DNA of 64,000 nucleotides, taken from Porpolomopsis calyptriformis. Taxonomy: Eukaryota; Basidiomycota; Agaricomycetes; Agaricales; Hygrophoraceae. Shown here piece after piece: positions 43,477 through 55,027 of this stretch. The DNA lies in assembly GCA_951640195.1 (NCBI GenBank), contig OX621168.1, positions 124,001 through 188,000 of the forward strand. The letters are read 5' to 3'. Both the position numbers and the translations under genes were made by a program. The notes below the pieces were generated by a model that was not told the DNA's origin, did no database searches, and saw only the letters and a list, made by a program, of their open reading frames with translations. Within the stretch, counting starts at the first letter, position 1; the number at the start of each line of letters is the position of its first letter.

Positions 43477-45410
43477 TACCATTCCATAGCTGAGGCAGCC
43501 TGGAAGCAAAGTGTGAGTGCCAAAATCACCCTTGCATTGTTCTCAATGACTGTGTCCAGATTCTGAGACAGACTTTGACTGGCTATATAAAAGGCCGTAA
43601 ACCTCAACGTGAAGCTCATAGCAAGTCACAGCTTCTTAATGCTGTCCAGGAGAAAGTTCTGCTAGATTGGTGTAACCATATGTCTGCGTCAGGTCTACCT
43701 TTTAGCACAATTGATCTTGAAGCCCATGCATTTGCCATCTCGGGTCTACACCCTGGCAAAAATTGGCGTCACCGCTTCACTGCATATTACCCAACTCTCA
43801 TTCAAGCAAAGCCAAGCAATCTCGATCCGAAACATGCCCAGAACTTCAATAAGACAACCGTGTCTGACTACTTTGAAAACTGGCAACAGCTTTATGATAC
43901 TTTTGGAGCAATCCCACCAGAGCATGTCTGGAGCATGGATAAGAAAGGTATTCAAATGGGAGGTGGGTGTAAAAATGATGGATGAAAATTCTTTTTCATC
44001 CATGGATGCCAAAACTGTTACTTGATTTGCAGTGACAACCTTGAGCTTGTAACTGTAGTTGAGTGTATCTCCGCAGCTGGGGCTGCAATGCCTCCTAGTT
44101 TTATCCTTCAAGATAGTGCCGTCCCTAATTATGCTGATGTTGAGGGGATAGGAAGGTACCATTAATCCTATGTTCATTTGTACTTCTGCTAATGGTAAAC
44201 TTGTAGTCTCACTTTCTCACCTAATGGGTGGACAGACCATGAACTATCATTACGCTGGTTTCAAAATGTCTTTATTCCAAATGCACAAGCCTCTCGTGTT
44301 AACAATCTGCCTGTGATTCTTCTGTTTGATGGCCACAACTCCTATGAGACCTTTGAATTAAAAGATATCGCATACCAACACTCCATTATTCTGTTTGCAT
44401 TACCATCGAAAACAACCAACCTATTACAACCACTTGATGTTACCATCTTTAGCCCTGTTCAGCAAGCATGGACCAAACACTGTGCTAACTGCCTTCATGA
44501 AGGCATCATAATGGACCACTACAATGTTGCCCATAAGTACATGAGCATTTGCCATATTATATCACCCCAACTTATCCAAACCTCATTTCGCAAATGTGGC
44601 ATCTGGCCACTTAATCCCAACATATTTGCCAACTCTGATTTTGCTCTAAGCATGACATCCTCATCAATCATGCACATTCCACCAACCTTTCCAAATGAAG
44701 TCCCATCCTCACCAATTCTTGCTATCTCGGACTTCAAATCAAGTGACAGTAATTACTGTGCTATAGACTCAAGTGACCAAGAGTTTACTAGTGAACCAGA
44801 TGCCAAAAGTGGTATGAGTAATTATAGGCAGGAGGCTTGTGACTGAGAGATTCCTAGTGGTGGCTACTTAACATGTTCTTCCTCAATGTCCACCAATGCT
44901 ATCTCACCAGGCAGCATCATTTCTATCCACCAAAACAACAATCATTTCTCTCCCAGGACCCAGACAGCATTCTGCTCCCTCTGGACTCAGAACAAAAACT
45001 TGATAAACAACTTGGCAATAATAGAAGCTGAACTAAATGTGGCAAATGCCCACTGTACTATCATTCAGCGAGAGGCGAGTAGCTTGCGCACTATTATTGA
45101 CAACCAGAAATGATGAACATGCCAATCTCTCAAAGTCAAGTCTCGCTTTGTGACCCACCCTGAAATGGTGGAGTGTTTTGAACAAGAGAAAGCAGAGCAT
45201 CTAGAGAAGGCAAGGCAGGCAATGGAGAAAGAGGCTGAGAGGGCTATTGAGGAGGCTGCTCAGAAAGCACGGATTGACACTGACACAAGCTTCAAGATTT
45301 TCAATCACCCACTAACATTCTACAGACACAAAGATGAACTCATCATGCTAGCAGGTGCTCTCAAGCTACCAACACAGGGTACTGCTAAAGACCTCATAAA
45401 CCAAATCTGA
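43477..45410 (+). pseudogene. Pogo-like transposase (HTH/CENP-B + DDE_1), broken
   Basis: The first exon-like part lies before E3 at about 38200-38250 (LRIHAALNGLEDGT) and continues at 43477 (YHSIAEAAWKQSVS), the HTH of pogo-type transposases. Then come a CENP-B-type DNA-binding region (GLPFSTIDLEAHAFAISG...GKNWRHRF, about 43695-43775), the first catalytic Asp in WSMDKKGIQMGGG (about 43930), the second in LFDGHNSYE (about 44317), and the third in LLQPLDVTIFSPVQ (about 44430). The C-terminus has a charged coiled coil (45160-45290) and a possible SAP-like helix pair (DELIMLAGALKLPTQG). Stops and frame changes at 43558, 43983 and 44844 show decay. It would have cut and pasted DNA at TA sites in the nucleus. 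Confidence 0.85.
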
Positions 45411-45599
45411 GCTCACCTCAACACAAGCCCTAGCCTTGCTGACAATCCACACTTTGCAGGTCTGTTTGGTTTGGAGGTCGAAACCGCACCATCCATCCAT
45501 TAAGCCCTTGTGCTCCTCTGACTGAATTTCAGTCTCAATCAACATCGCGTTAATTACTCTTTTTGTATTTACTGCAGTGCCGGTCGGACATTCATTCAG

Positions 45600-45662
45600 C
45601 TGATGTGACATAAAAGTGACATGCCCACTAATGGGGGGTGCCCATTCGGGGGTACATGATAG
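45600..45662 (-). repeat. Pogo-like transposon, right terminal inverted repeat
   Basis: Reverse complement of the left end, with the subterminal block ACATGCCCACTA. TA follows at 45663. Confidence 0.85.
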
Positions 45663-45816
45663 TACCTAAGCTGTGTGCCATAGTGATAACATATTTGATG
45701 TGGACGTAGAGCAGATTATGAAACTTGAACTCTATTCACTTCAGCCCCCCCAAACTCTCCAAAAAGGAAAGATTATTACAAAAACGAAATGCTAGCGATA
45801 TACGAGATCTCGCGTT

Positions 45817-48426
45817 CTAGTCAACATCCATCTCTGATGGCCCAGGCTCTTTCTTAGCGTTTTCAGCACCGCCAGCGCCAGCAGCAGGATCGGGCGTCTC
45901 CGTGCGACTCTTCGGCGTGTGCGTGCCCGTTCCTGTCGGGGTCGGTGCGACAGGCGGCTTGGGCTTCGGTTTGGACATGATGGGAACCACGAAATAAATA
46001 ACCTCGTCTCTCTTCTTCGTGATCTCTGCCACCGTCAACACAGGGTCGACGTTCTTCGGCCGCTCAAGCTGGCGCATCGTCTGGTCCTCAAGCCACTTCT
46101 GCACAGTCGCGCATTTTTCAACCACGCTCTGTCTGTCCTTTTCGTCGATATGGGAGTACTTCTCATCAGCGGACGTCGCCTGGGTCATGTACTCGTTCAG
46201 TGTCTCCCGGAGTTGGGAAGTCACCTTCGGTCGTTCTTCCGATTCGCGGTAGCGTGAAGTAATCGGGTCTCCCAGAACTTTGAGCGCATCGAGCCTCTCA
46301 GTATATGCGGATTTTGTCGCGTTTTCGCCTTCGTCCGTGTATAACCAATCTTCGGCTTCCTGAGATGCGACCAGCAGCTTCTCTTTTTCCTCGGGCTGCA
46401 CAAACGGCGCGTAGCGGTCGTCGAGCTTACCACGAGTGTCGTAGACATATTCTTCTAATGCATTTTTACGATCCTTTACCTACTGTTAGCGCACAGAGAT
46501 ATCTGGTAAGGAAATGAAAACGCACCTCGGTGTCCATAACAAGCTTATCGGCCGTGTGCATTTGCGCTTCTTGCTCTTTATACTTGTTCAAGATTGAATT
46601 ATCCAAAGACGATGTGGCGACGACGAATTGTATCTCTTTCTTCTTCACTACTCTCTTTTTCTTTGGTGGAGAGGGTGGAGCAGCAGCAGCACCGTCCGGC
46701 GCACTGTCTACATCCATCGGTTGTGGCTGCGGCTGTTCTTCCTTTTCTTCGACCTCCTCGATATACCCCGTCTCGAACGATAGTATTCCGTGCAAGTTCA
46801 ATCGTGCCTTCAGCTTCACACAGGTCAGGTCACCCTTCGGATCCAGAGGTACGCCCTTGGCCGTAAACTTTGCAATCCAGGGAGCGATGCGTCCGGGCAG
46901 TGAATCGGGATCTGCGTAAACAGCCTCGATATCGAACGGATCCTTTCGATAGAACGAGAGGACCTTGGTAGAGGGAACCGTGTTCCCGCGCGGGAACATG
47001 ACGAGCTCGGTATCCTCATCAGGATCAGCAAGAGACTTTTCCCATTGGACTTTGATGGGGTAGGGCGTGATATCGTGCATATGAAAATCGCGCACGCGGA
47101 ACACAGGCGAGAGCATTGCGCAAGCAAACGTCGCACCACGAGCGACGGCCTCGTCTTGGTTCAGCGTCGTAGAAAGGGGTTTGCCGGGGAAAACTTGTTG
47201 GATACGAGCTCGGACAGCTGGGATCCGGGTGGAACCGCCGACTAGCTCCACTGCGTCTATTTGGTCGAGAGTGAGTCCGGAGTCTGCGAGTGCACATTCA
47301 AGAGGGGCTGGGATGCGTTCAAGGACGTCAGCGATGAGAGCTTCAAACTGGTCCCGTGTAAGCTTCGAGGACGCATCGACGTCGTTCACGATTGATTCTA
47401 CGTTAAGGGGTGCTTCGGTGTTGGCTGAGAGTACCTTTTTCAGACGCTCGCATCCTGCGGTTAGGCGGAAAGTAGCTTTTGGGTTGGACATGACATCAAT
47501 ACGGTACTTTGTTTTGAATTCTTCAGAAAAATGCTTCACGAGAGCGTAGTCGAAGTCACGTCCACCGAGCTGGCGGTCGTACGCAGTACTTTTGGTGACG
47601 AGCTGACCTTTGGAGAACGCAATGACTGCAACAGAAAGACTGGAGTGCCCAACATCAACGAAAACAACGTGACGTGGGTGTTCAGGCTCAGGGAGATCGG
47701 ATTTAGTGATGCCGTAACCGAGCGCGACGGCTGTTGAGTCGTTGACTAGGCGAAGAGTATTCAGACCAGCAATGGAAGCTGCGTCAAGGATAGCACGACG
47801 CTGGATGTCCGTGTACCACCCTGGGACGGCGATGACGACGTCGTGGACACCTATTTTAAGTTCCTGTGTTGCGATGTCCCGAAGTTTGCCAAAGTACATT
47901 GCGACGAGCTGTGTTACTGAAAAGGTGTGCTCTTCGCCAAGATAATTCGCCTACTCGAAAACGGAATTTTGATAAAAATGGCAAATCTGCAGGAGAGTGG
48001 GAAACCTACCATTATTCCAACTGTACCATCGACATTGACCAAAGTGGCGTTGATGAACTTTTTTTCGAATTCCTGAACATCTGTATCTTGGAGTGTCCGA
48101 CCGATGAGACGTTTCAAAGAACCAATGGTGTTTCTGAAATTGGACGTTTCCTGTGTTTTAGCTGCCTCGCCGATTGCCCGTTGCTTGGGACCGAAGGCGA
48201 CGAGCGATCTGAAGGTTGGGAAGGTGAGAATCGTGGCAATTGTTGGATTTAGGGAAAGGCAGATACGCACGGAGTGGCACGATTAGAAACTTCATTGGTG
48301 ATTATATCGATACCTCGTTGTCTTGCTACGCCAATCTGAAGAATAGATGAGGAATCTTAAAGTTGAAATGGCGGCCTCGCGCACCTTGCTATGAAGTGTA
48401 CCGAAATCGATGCCAACGACAGCCAT
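45817..48426 (-). CDS. SSE1: Hsp110-family chaperone / nucleotide-exchange factor (Sse1-like)
   Basis: Five exons on the minus strand: 48426-48385, 48335-48271, 48208-48010, 47950-46526 and 46479-45817. They join in frame to 797 codons plus stop, with GT-AG introns of about 46-64 nt. The N-terminal actin-like ATPase domain starts MAVVGIDFGTLHSK and shows the Hsp110 features FVDVGHSS, LGGRDFD and LVGGSTRIP, and SANTEAPLNVES as in yeast Sse1. A beta-sandwich region follows, with an acidic/Pro insertion (QPQPMDVDS) and a helical lid. The C-terminus ends SEMDVD. Hsp110 proteins act in the cytosol as exchange factors for Hsp70 and hold unfolded proteins. The length fits the family (about 700-850). 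Its 3' end lies only about 150 bp from the pogo-like transposon. Confidence 0.93.
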
Positions 48427-48988
48427 TGTAAAGGATGAAAGAAAACGAGGATACAGCAAGGCGTGAATTTATGCGACGCTGCCGCTGACGTTCCGTGACC
48501 TTCTCCAATTTTCTACAAATTTCCTCTTCATCCGATTTGGTCATGTTTTCATCTGCAATCCAAGTAATGACTCTGTTGCACATGCACTGACTACATTCGT
48601 GAGTAGTCTAACGTTACATTCATAACAGGAGTGCCTTCTTTGAAGGAAGCTAAGGTGTTCGACCAGCGATTGGGTGGTTGACAGGTGAGTGTGAAGAACT
48701 GGCTATAGGTTATGGTACCCTTGCACGGCCATGCGACTCGAATCGGAACAATGGAGAATGTAGCCAACGTACGTACATTGATACTACTTGCAGAATTCAT
48801 TGCATTTTATATAATGAGGCGACCGAAGCACAGCGAGTCGGCGAGATCATATGCGCAACATAAGCAGTCGGAAAGAAAAAACAAGTGGTTAGACGAAGCA
48901 GAAAATAAAGATAAAAAGCACATTGTTCCCATCGGGGTCCTTGTCGAAGCTTCAACTGTCAAAACAACTGTCGGGCGCACCATACAAC
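48427..48988. other. Intergenic region upstream of the Hsp110 gene, no gene seen
   Basis: Contains the Hsp110 promoter and the 3' end of the next minus-strand gene. Short frames are present on both strands but none is convincing. I did not identify a clear heat-shock element array. Confidence 0.5.
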
Positions 48989-51440
48989 CTACAGCTCATC
49001 CTCCGGATCCCACCTTGATATCTTCTCCAACGGGCGGTAATAATATTGCTTGTACTTCTTGGTTTCGCTCCTTTTCTCGGGCCGCGGCACCATACTCTTT
49101 ATCAGAGCCGCACGTTCCTGATCCTGGTCGCCCTCCGGTATATAGAACCATTGTGATTCTAGGGCATGCCCCGCGTCGTCCTGCAACCGCCATCAATGTT
49201 ATGAAACTTCAAGAAGAAAAAAAACTCACTGTCCCACTACTCTCGACTTTCCCAAACACGCCACACCCCTTCTGTCCATCTTCAAGCACGCGTTCAATGA
49301 TCGTCATCCATTCTCGTTGGTTCCTGAGAGAGGAGACTGCCGGATGGCTTTGCATAACCAAGCGATAAAGTGACGACAACGGAAGAGAGGATGCACGCGA
49401 CGTGACCATACACTGTATCAGCATCCCCAGCAGTTCATTGCAAGGCAACGGCGGATCAACGCTTGGGATCAAAGGCGAGTCCGAAGTGGTGGTCTTTGAC
49501 ACAGAATGGTGATCGAGATCAGTGGCAGCATTCGGTGTAGATGTCACAGAAGAGACACGCTGACGGGGCTTGACCTTGGCCCTATCCCCGCGTTTGGATT
49601 TCTGCTTTGGTACTCCCGATCCCACCTTATGTATATCGTGCTGCTCTTTCTCACTCCGATCCACTTTACGCCTTTCCCTCGTTTCTTTAGCATCACCACT
49701 CTGCTTCCTTCTATGACGTTCCTTTCCTTCCATGTCGACAGCCCTTCCCTCCTGGAACACACGGGATTTTTTTCTCGTAGGCCCTTCTTCATTAACCAAT
49801 GGCCCCTTCTTCCGTTTCTCCTTTCCGCCTTCGACGCCGCTCTTGTCTTCTGTCTTCCGTCCAGTATTTGCCTGGCGCTCGTCCAACACCCCAACCTCTT
49901 TTCGCTTATCACCTTTCTTTCTCCTCGTTGTCTCCTTCTCTTTCTTCTTCCCTGATTTCATTACCCGAATTGGTTTATTCCCCTCCACCACACTTACTAA
50001 CGGCAAGACACCCTCACTTTCTCCTTTTTCTTTGCTGCTAGACCCAATTCTTATATCGCGATCAGGTGCGAGGTCATGCAGGGGAACAGGAGTTATCGAT
50101 CCGGATCCTAGTTCCGACATCTTCGAAGATGAAGTGGTGACCGTAACTTCCACTGCGCCATATTCTTCCCCCATTATACACGAAGGAGTCATTGACTCAG
50201 AGGTAGGGGTCGGCGTCAAGACAGATGGTGCCTCAAGGTCCTCCGATACAGAATTTGGGCCGCAAGTATCAGACGCAGCAACAGTGATAAATGTCGATGA
50301 TAAATCTGACGGAAGATCCGGCTCCCCACTATTCACATTGGAATGCTCAGGGCGCACCATTGATGCAGTTTGGGTATTCTCCACACCAGCAATACCAGAA
50401 CTAGATGAGGTGGGCACAAGTACGCAATCTTCTTCATCTAGATCCAACGACATGATATCCTTCTCTTCATCTGTTTTAGGGTGGATGCGGTTGAGGACAT
50501 CATTATCCTCAGGAATGCAGGAGATAAGTGCAAGGGGCGATACTGGACTAAGGGATAGGGTGGGTGGAGTACTTATCGGCGAGATGGGCAAGTTCGGAGG
50601 CAAGGAACCCAGTGGCTGTATTGAAGACAAAGGTGATGGCGGTGAAGGGTGTTGAATGGGAGAAGAAGGTGGGAGAAGTGGGGAGGATGGGGGAAGAGAT
50701 AAGCGTGGGGATGGATTTCGTGTGGAGTTTGATGGGGTAGATGTTCGAGTAGTCTTAACAAGACGATCCTCGAGTCTACATTCCAAAGGCATAACTTGAC
50801 AGGTTTGATGGACAGCTTCAGTCTCCGATCGTTCGGATCGAGTTGGTTGACTCCGATTCGCATACGGCACACACCGATATGGATCGTTCCTCCACCTGCC
50901 GCGTTCGGCGGAGACGGTAAAAAAGGTACCCCGTGCATCGCGATCAATGAGGCCAAGCTCCATACCAGAACTTGCCTCATCGTTATCCGGTACAAAATAT
51001 TTTGACCGGGAGGTACGGCGGGTTTCTAAGGAGGGGAGAGCGACGAAATGAGAAGAATACGTATCTGCGTCCTCTGAGAGATCAGACGCGTCAAAATCGG
51101 ATGAGAGAGATGGCTCGTCATCACTTGAGAAGGAGAGATTGTGGTTTGAGGCTGAGAAAGTATATTTTAGTGGTTTGGTCGCGCGAAGGTCCCAAAGGGA
51201 GGCTCTCTGATCTAGATCGGAGATGTTTAGACCAATTTCAAAGACCGGGGGTGAACTTCCACGATTCCGTGTGTGGGTGAAGGGGTGATCCGAGAGAAGG
51301 GATGGGGAAGACTGCTGTGGTGGTGGTGAGGAAGACGAAGGCGGTGAAGAGGAGGGCGGCCATTGTGATGGCGATGAATAAGGAGCATCTGAAGCTGAGA
51401 TGCTTTTTCTCCGATGTTTGAACGGAAGCTGGAAACTCAT
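48989..51440 (-). CDS. Large disordered protein with a conserved C-terminal module
   Basis: Two minus-strand exons, 51440-49230 and 49180-48989, joined across a 49-nt intron (GTGAGT...TTGCAG), give 800 residues. The first ~650 residues are low complexity: Ser/Pro-rich (SSPPSSSSPPPQQ), then Lys/Arg/Glu-rich (KKEKETTRRKKGDKRK), suggesting a nuclear protein. The last ~140 residues look folded, with a helical part (LGMLIQCMVTSRASSLPLSS...REWMTIIERVLED). A strand-rich tail in exon 2 follows (SQWFYIPEGDQD, KKYKQYYYRPLEKISRWDPE). The helix-helix-helix-then-strand layout suggests a winged-helix-like fold, but I cannot name the family. It is divergent from the first glyoxalase gene, with start codons 212 bp apart. 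Confidence 0.75.
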
Positions 51441-51506
51441 TTTTTTGGAGTTGGTTTAAGGATAGAGCGGTATGGATCACGTGAGTCTCGCGTTGGTCAC
51501 GTTTTA

Positions 51507-51537
<31 letters not shown>

Positions 51538-51651
51538 GTATTCAGCATTTATATACCGCAACAAGCAAACAAATGTGCTAAGACGCGGTGGTTAACTCTA
51601 TAAACGTTTTACATTTGATTATATAATTACCTCTCCACTCCACCGACCACC
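51441..51651. promoter_or_regulatory. Short divergent promoter with a 29-nt poly(T) tract
   Basis: The 211 bp between two divergent start codons contains an uninterrupted run of 29 T at 51509-51537. Poly(dA:dT) tracts are known to exclude nucleosomes in fungal promoters. A TATA-like TTTATATACC lies at about 51547. Confidence 0.6.
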
Positions 51652-52374
51652 ATGCCTTCCACGTCTGAGACAGCCAGCTTCAAGGTAGGCCTTTGAGACA
51701 GTGTAGGAACACTGAGTACTGAGCTATATGTGTAGTTTCACCATACAATGATCCGAATCAAGGATCCAAAGCTGTCACTGCCATTTTACACCGAGGTAAA
51801 TCCCACCAACCAGTACTGTCGGAACTCAACGTCCGTTAGGTTCTCGGAATGGACCTCTTTGCTGGTCACTCTACGATATCCTGACACTCTCCGATTCCTA
51901 ATAAACAGCTGCAGAGAAGAAATTTAACGAGTTTACCCTCTACTTTCTTGGATATGGCGGGGGAGATGCACCCGACACGCCTTTCATTTCTCGACAAGGT
52001 TGGACTCATTCCTCTTCAACACAAAACATCGCTCACTTTTGCACTTTCCAGCTGTGCTCGAGCTCACTCACAACCACGGCACGGAGAGTGACCCCGACTT
52101 CATAGGGTACGCCAACGGAAATACTGAACCTGGTAGGGGATTCGGGCATATTGCCATCACTACCGACAATATCGAGCAAACATGTGAGCGGCTCGAGAAA
52201 CTTGGTGTTCCTTTCAAGATAAAACTCCACGAGGGGAATATGAAAGGTTTTGCTTTTGTCCTCGACCCAGACGGGTGTGTGAAATATATATCTCTCTCTC
52301 AAATCCAGCGTCGTGTTGACTTCATACTCTCCAGTTACTGGGTTATGATACTTTCATCGTCCTTCGAGTTCTAA
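51652..52374 (+). CDS. GLO1: Glyoxalase I (lactoylglutathione lyase), copy A with altered metal site
   Basis: Six exons: 51652-51684, 51736-51795, 51840-51864, 51909-51998, 52052-52274 and 52335-52374, giving 156 residues in frame. Glyoxalase I converts the methylglyoxal-glutathione hemithioacetal to S-lactoylglutathione in the cytosol. The core motifs [31 protein letters not shown] and GRGFGHIAI are present. These include three of the four metal ligands (His of FHHTM at the Gln33 position, Glu of LELTHN, His of GFGHI). The fourth, the Glu of the C-terminal YW(V/I)E, is Met here (YWVMILSS). AVLELTHN also replaces GVLELTHN. There are no stops and splice sites are good, so the gene could be expressed but may be catalytically impaired. 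Copy B (55028) keeps the Glu. Confidence 0.9.
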
Positions 52375-52754
52375 ATAGGACATTGCATCGGGTTCCGTCA
52401 TTCAAATCGAATCAGCTCTGTACCGTCTTAGTTGTATAACAGTGTTGTCAACCCGACGCGGCGTCAAAAGCGTCAGGCATCGGGACTGTCTCTGTTTGTG
52501 TAGAAATTTGCCTATGCATGTGTATAATTTTCCTACGCACAATACATCGCGCCATACCGTTTGTCATCATACTGTGGCCCATACTGTGGCCCATAATCTT
52601 ACATACCCGCAACCTCTGCGGCAGTTCTCGGCGTTGCATTGTTAACCGTTCAGAGACGACCAAGTCCTGGCGGGGTTGCAGATGTGAGTGTTCTTCCTAT
52701 TGACCTAGTTCTAATTTACTGACAAGGGACAATAACAGGGGTACCTTATCGGCC

Positions 52755-54933
52755 ATGCGTGGTCCGTCCTTCCCTGGGATGCGCGAGTCGCTCGGTCCCT
52801 ATCTGGTCGACAAGACAGCCCTTATCGAAAAAATCGTGATCACCGGCTTCCACCAACGAGTTGACCTTGTCCTCCGGCCTAGACGTTGCGGGAAAAGCTG
52901 CATGTTGCACATGCTCAAGTATAACATCCCGCCCTTCACCCTTATCCAACTTCTCTGAACTTTCTACAGGTCGTTTTTCTCTAACCAAGAACCCGATCAG
53001 CAGACCCTTTTTGAGGGTCTATATATCGCCTCCAGACCTGACATCTGCAAACAACACATGGGGAAGTATGCTGTGATTTTTCTCGACTTCATGGTTCGTT
53101 TCCCTATATTGCTGAGATCGCGCGGCTCACATACAAGCAGACTCTTCGAGCTGAAACTTGGGACGTGATGCTTTTGCTCTTTCGCAGCCAGTTGTCAAGT
53201 TTATATGACGAGTGGGAAGAATACCTTCGAGGGAGCCTTTCACAGCAGGAAATGATCGATTATCATTCTATCATTCGTAACGAGGCCTCCTTCGATCTCT
53301 GTAAGCTTGCCCTGCGTCAACTTTCATATCTGTTGGCCCGGAAATCTCGAAGAGGTGTGGTTGTACTCATGGACGAGTACGAAGGGCCTGTGAGCTGCGC
53401 TGCGGAGTATGGGTTTTACGCTCCAGTACGTCTTTATAACCCATGACAATCGTCTCAAAGCCTACGTGCAGCCGTGTAGGCCAACGAATACTTTGGGTGT
53501 GGCGTGTTTTCTGCTCTCTTGAAGGTGATATCAGTCTACGATTGGCTTCCGCCTAACTCTCATTAACAACATTATGAACCAGGGGAATGACAATTTATCA
53601 ATTGGGATTCTAGTCGGAGTGACTCCGTCTGCAAAATCTGGATGGTATTCTGGTTTGAACAATGTAGTGGTATGTACATTGACCATGGCAATGCATGACA
53701 ACACCCTGACCGTGCTCAGATGCATCCATTACATCGGCTCAACTCCGTCTACGCAGGAAGGTTGATGTTCACAGAAGAAGAAGTTCAACGACTGATGGTG
53801 TTGTCAGAGGCAAGTTTTCTTCATCCGATTAAATCTTTCCTCGTCCCAATGCTACAATGCCACAACAGTCCACACTGGAACTCGAGGACCTTAGAAGCCA
53901 TTACCACTCTTATCTTGCCGCGAATCAAATCAGCGTCTACAATCCTGTATCAATCATGTCTGCTTTGGAACAAGGTATCATCCGCAACTTTTGGGTAGCA
54001 ACAGGTTCGCCCTAAAGGCAAATTAGTCTTAAAATAACTGATAAATACTGCAGGCGAACACCCCCTTATTCAGAGACCGGTGGAGTCCTTGGACCCCGGA
54101 ATGCTCGAAGTCTTTACGACACTTCTCACCCTGTCAGAAGTTGACATGGATCTTGCAGAGGATGTCTATTTAAACGTGTATGTTGAGCTCTCTCCCTGCC
54201 CCGTATCATTGGCCAACCCTCTCATACATGCCGATTCAGGCCGGATCTGAATAACCGCGGAATCATAACTTTATTATATTACGCCGGCTACTTGACAATG
54301 ACAGTGTGTGGTCATTTTATCATTAATATCCTCCTTGTATTCATTCAGGTCAAGGCCTCAGGCAAATTGAAGATACCCAATGCGGAGGTTTTGTCCGATT
54401 GGTCTACGTGGATCACTGGCAGAGATCTCAAGCTCCATAACATTTTCATGACATGTGTCAATGGGCCTACAACTCTTTTCACGGAGCAGTGGCCCCTCTT
54501 CATGCAGGCCACTCTTCATCCCAAGTTAGTTGCCAAGGAATGTGGCGCGAAAAGTAAAAAGACGCCCGAACGCCTTTATCATCTCTACATTCTAGGCGCC
54601 CTCCAAAGTCTCCGTCCTTGCGGCTGGGAGCTTGAATCAGAGAGCTGCACCGGCTTGGGTAACTTCGACATTCGTCTTAGAAAAAAACGTGACGCAGTCA
54701 TGATCGAGCTAAAGGCGAGCCAAAGCGAACAACAGTTGGAGAGGGATGCCGATGCCGCTCTGGATCAGATTATAACCAAAAATCACCGAAACCGATACAG
54801 CCATTTGGGCGTGGATTGTATTCGAGAATATGGAATCGCCTGCTTCCAACTACAATCGGTTGTCAAGGCTCGATATATGGTTCGGTCTGGGAATGGGTGG
54901 CTTGAGACAGATGATCCATCACTAACTTATTAG
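52755..54933 (+). CDS. AAA-ATPase-like protein with C-terminal PD-(D/E)XK nuclease-like domain
   Basis: Ten exons: 52755-52918, 52970-53093, 53141-53425, 53480-53524, 53583-53669, 53720-53809 (GC donor), 53869-54004, 54054-54177, 54240-54303 and 54349-54933. They join without a stop to 567 residues. The frame continues upstream through a likely exon ending near 52681 (DDQVLAGLQ), so the true start may be earlier. YLVDKT and the P-loop variant RPRRCGKS are followed by Walker B VVVLMDEYEGP, then SGWYSGLNNVV and VYNPVSIMSALEQG. These are signatures of the AAA-ATPase-like family (PF09820 type). The C-terminus has NFDIRLRKKRDAVMIELKAS, the D...ExK core of the associated PD-(D/E)XK domain (PF08011 type). 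Its function in fungi is unknown; relatives are often suspected of roles in genetic conflict. It is bracketed by two glyoxalase I genes. Confidence 0.87.
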
Positions 54934-55027
54934 TCTCAGTCTGTTTTCATTGGTCTAAAAGATCGGCGCTTATCTAATATATATAAATTACCTCTTCGTG
55001 ACCTCATTCTGACATCACTCGACCACC

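Larger units (their letters stand above)
30641..45662 (+). mobile_element. Pogo-like (Tc1/mariner superfamily) DNA transposon split by two retrotransposons
   Basis: Terminal inverted repeats start CTATCATGTACCCCCG on the left (30641) and, as reverse complement, on the right (ending 45662). Both continue to GAATGGGC and are flanked by TA (30639-30640 and 45663-45664). A second shared block TAGTGGGCATGT lies about 45-75 bp inside each end. Removing Gy2 and E3 copy 2 leaves about 2.58 kb, a normal size for the group, with one transposase reading frame on the plus strand. TA duplication, TIRs and a CENP-B-type transposase all agree. The insertions make it inactive. Confidence 0.88.

Noticed and set aside
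49732..50655. 307-codon plus-strand frame opposite the 800-residue minus-strand gene
   Set aside because: It is the antisense shadow of a Ser/Pro/Thr-rich coding exon, has no motif, and the minus-strand gene explains the region.
51652..52374. Glyoxalase copy A as a plain pseudogene
   Set aside because: All splice sites and the reading frame are intact. Only specific residues, including one metal ligand, differ, so it is kept as a CDS.
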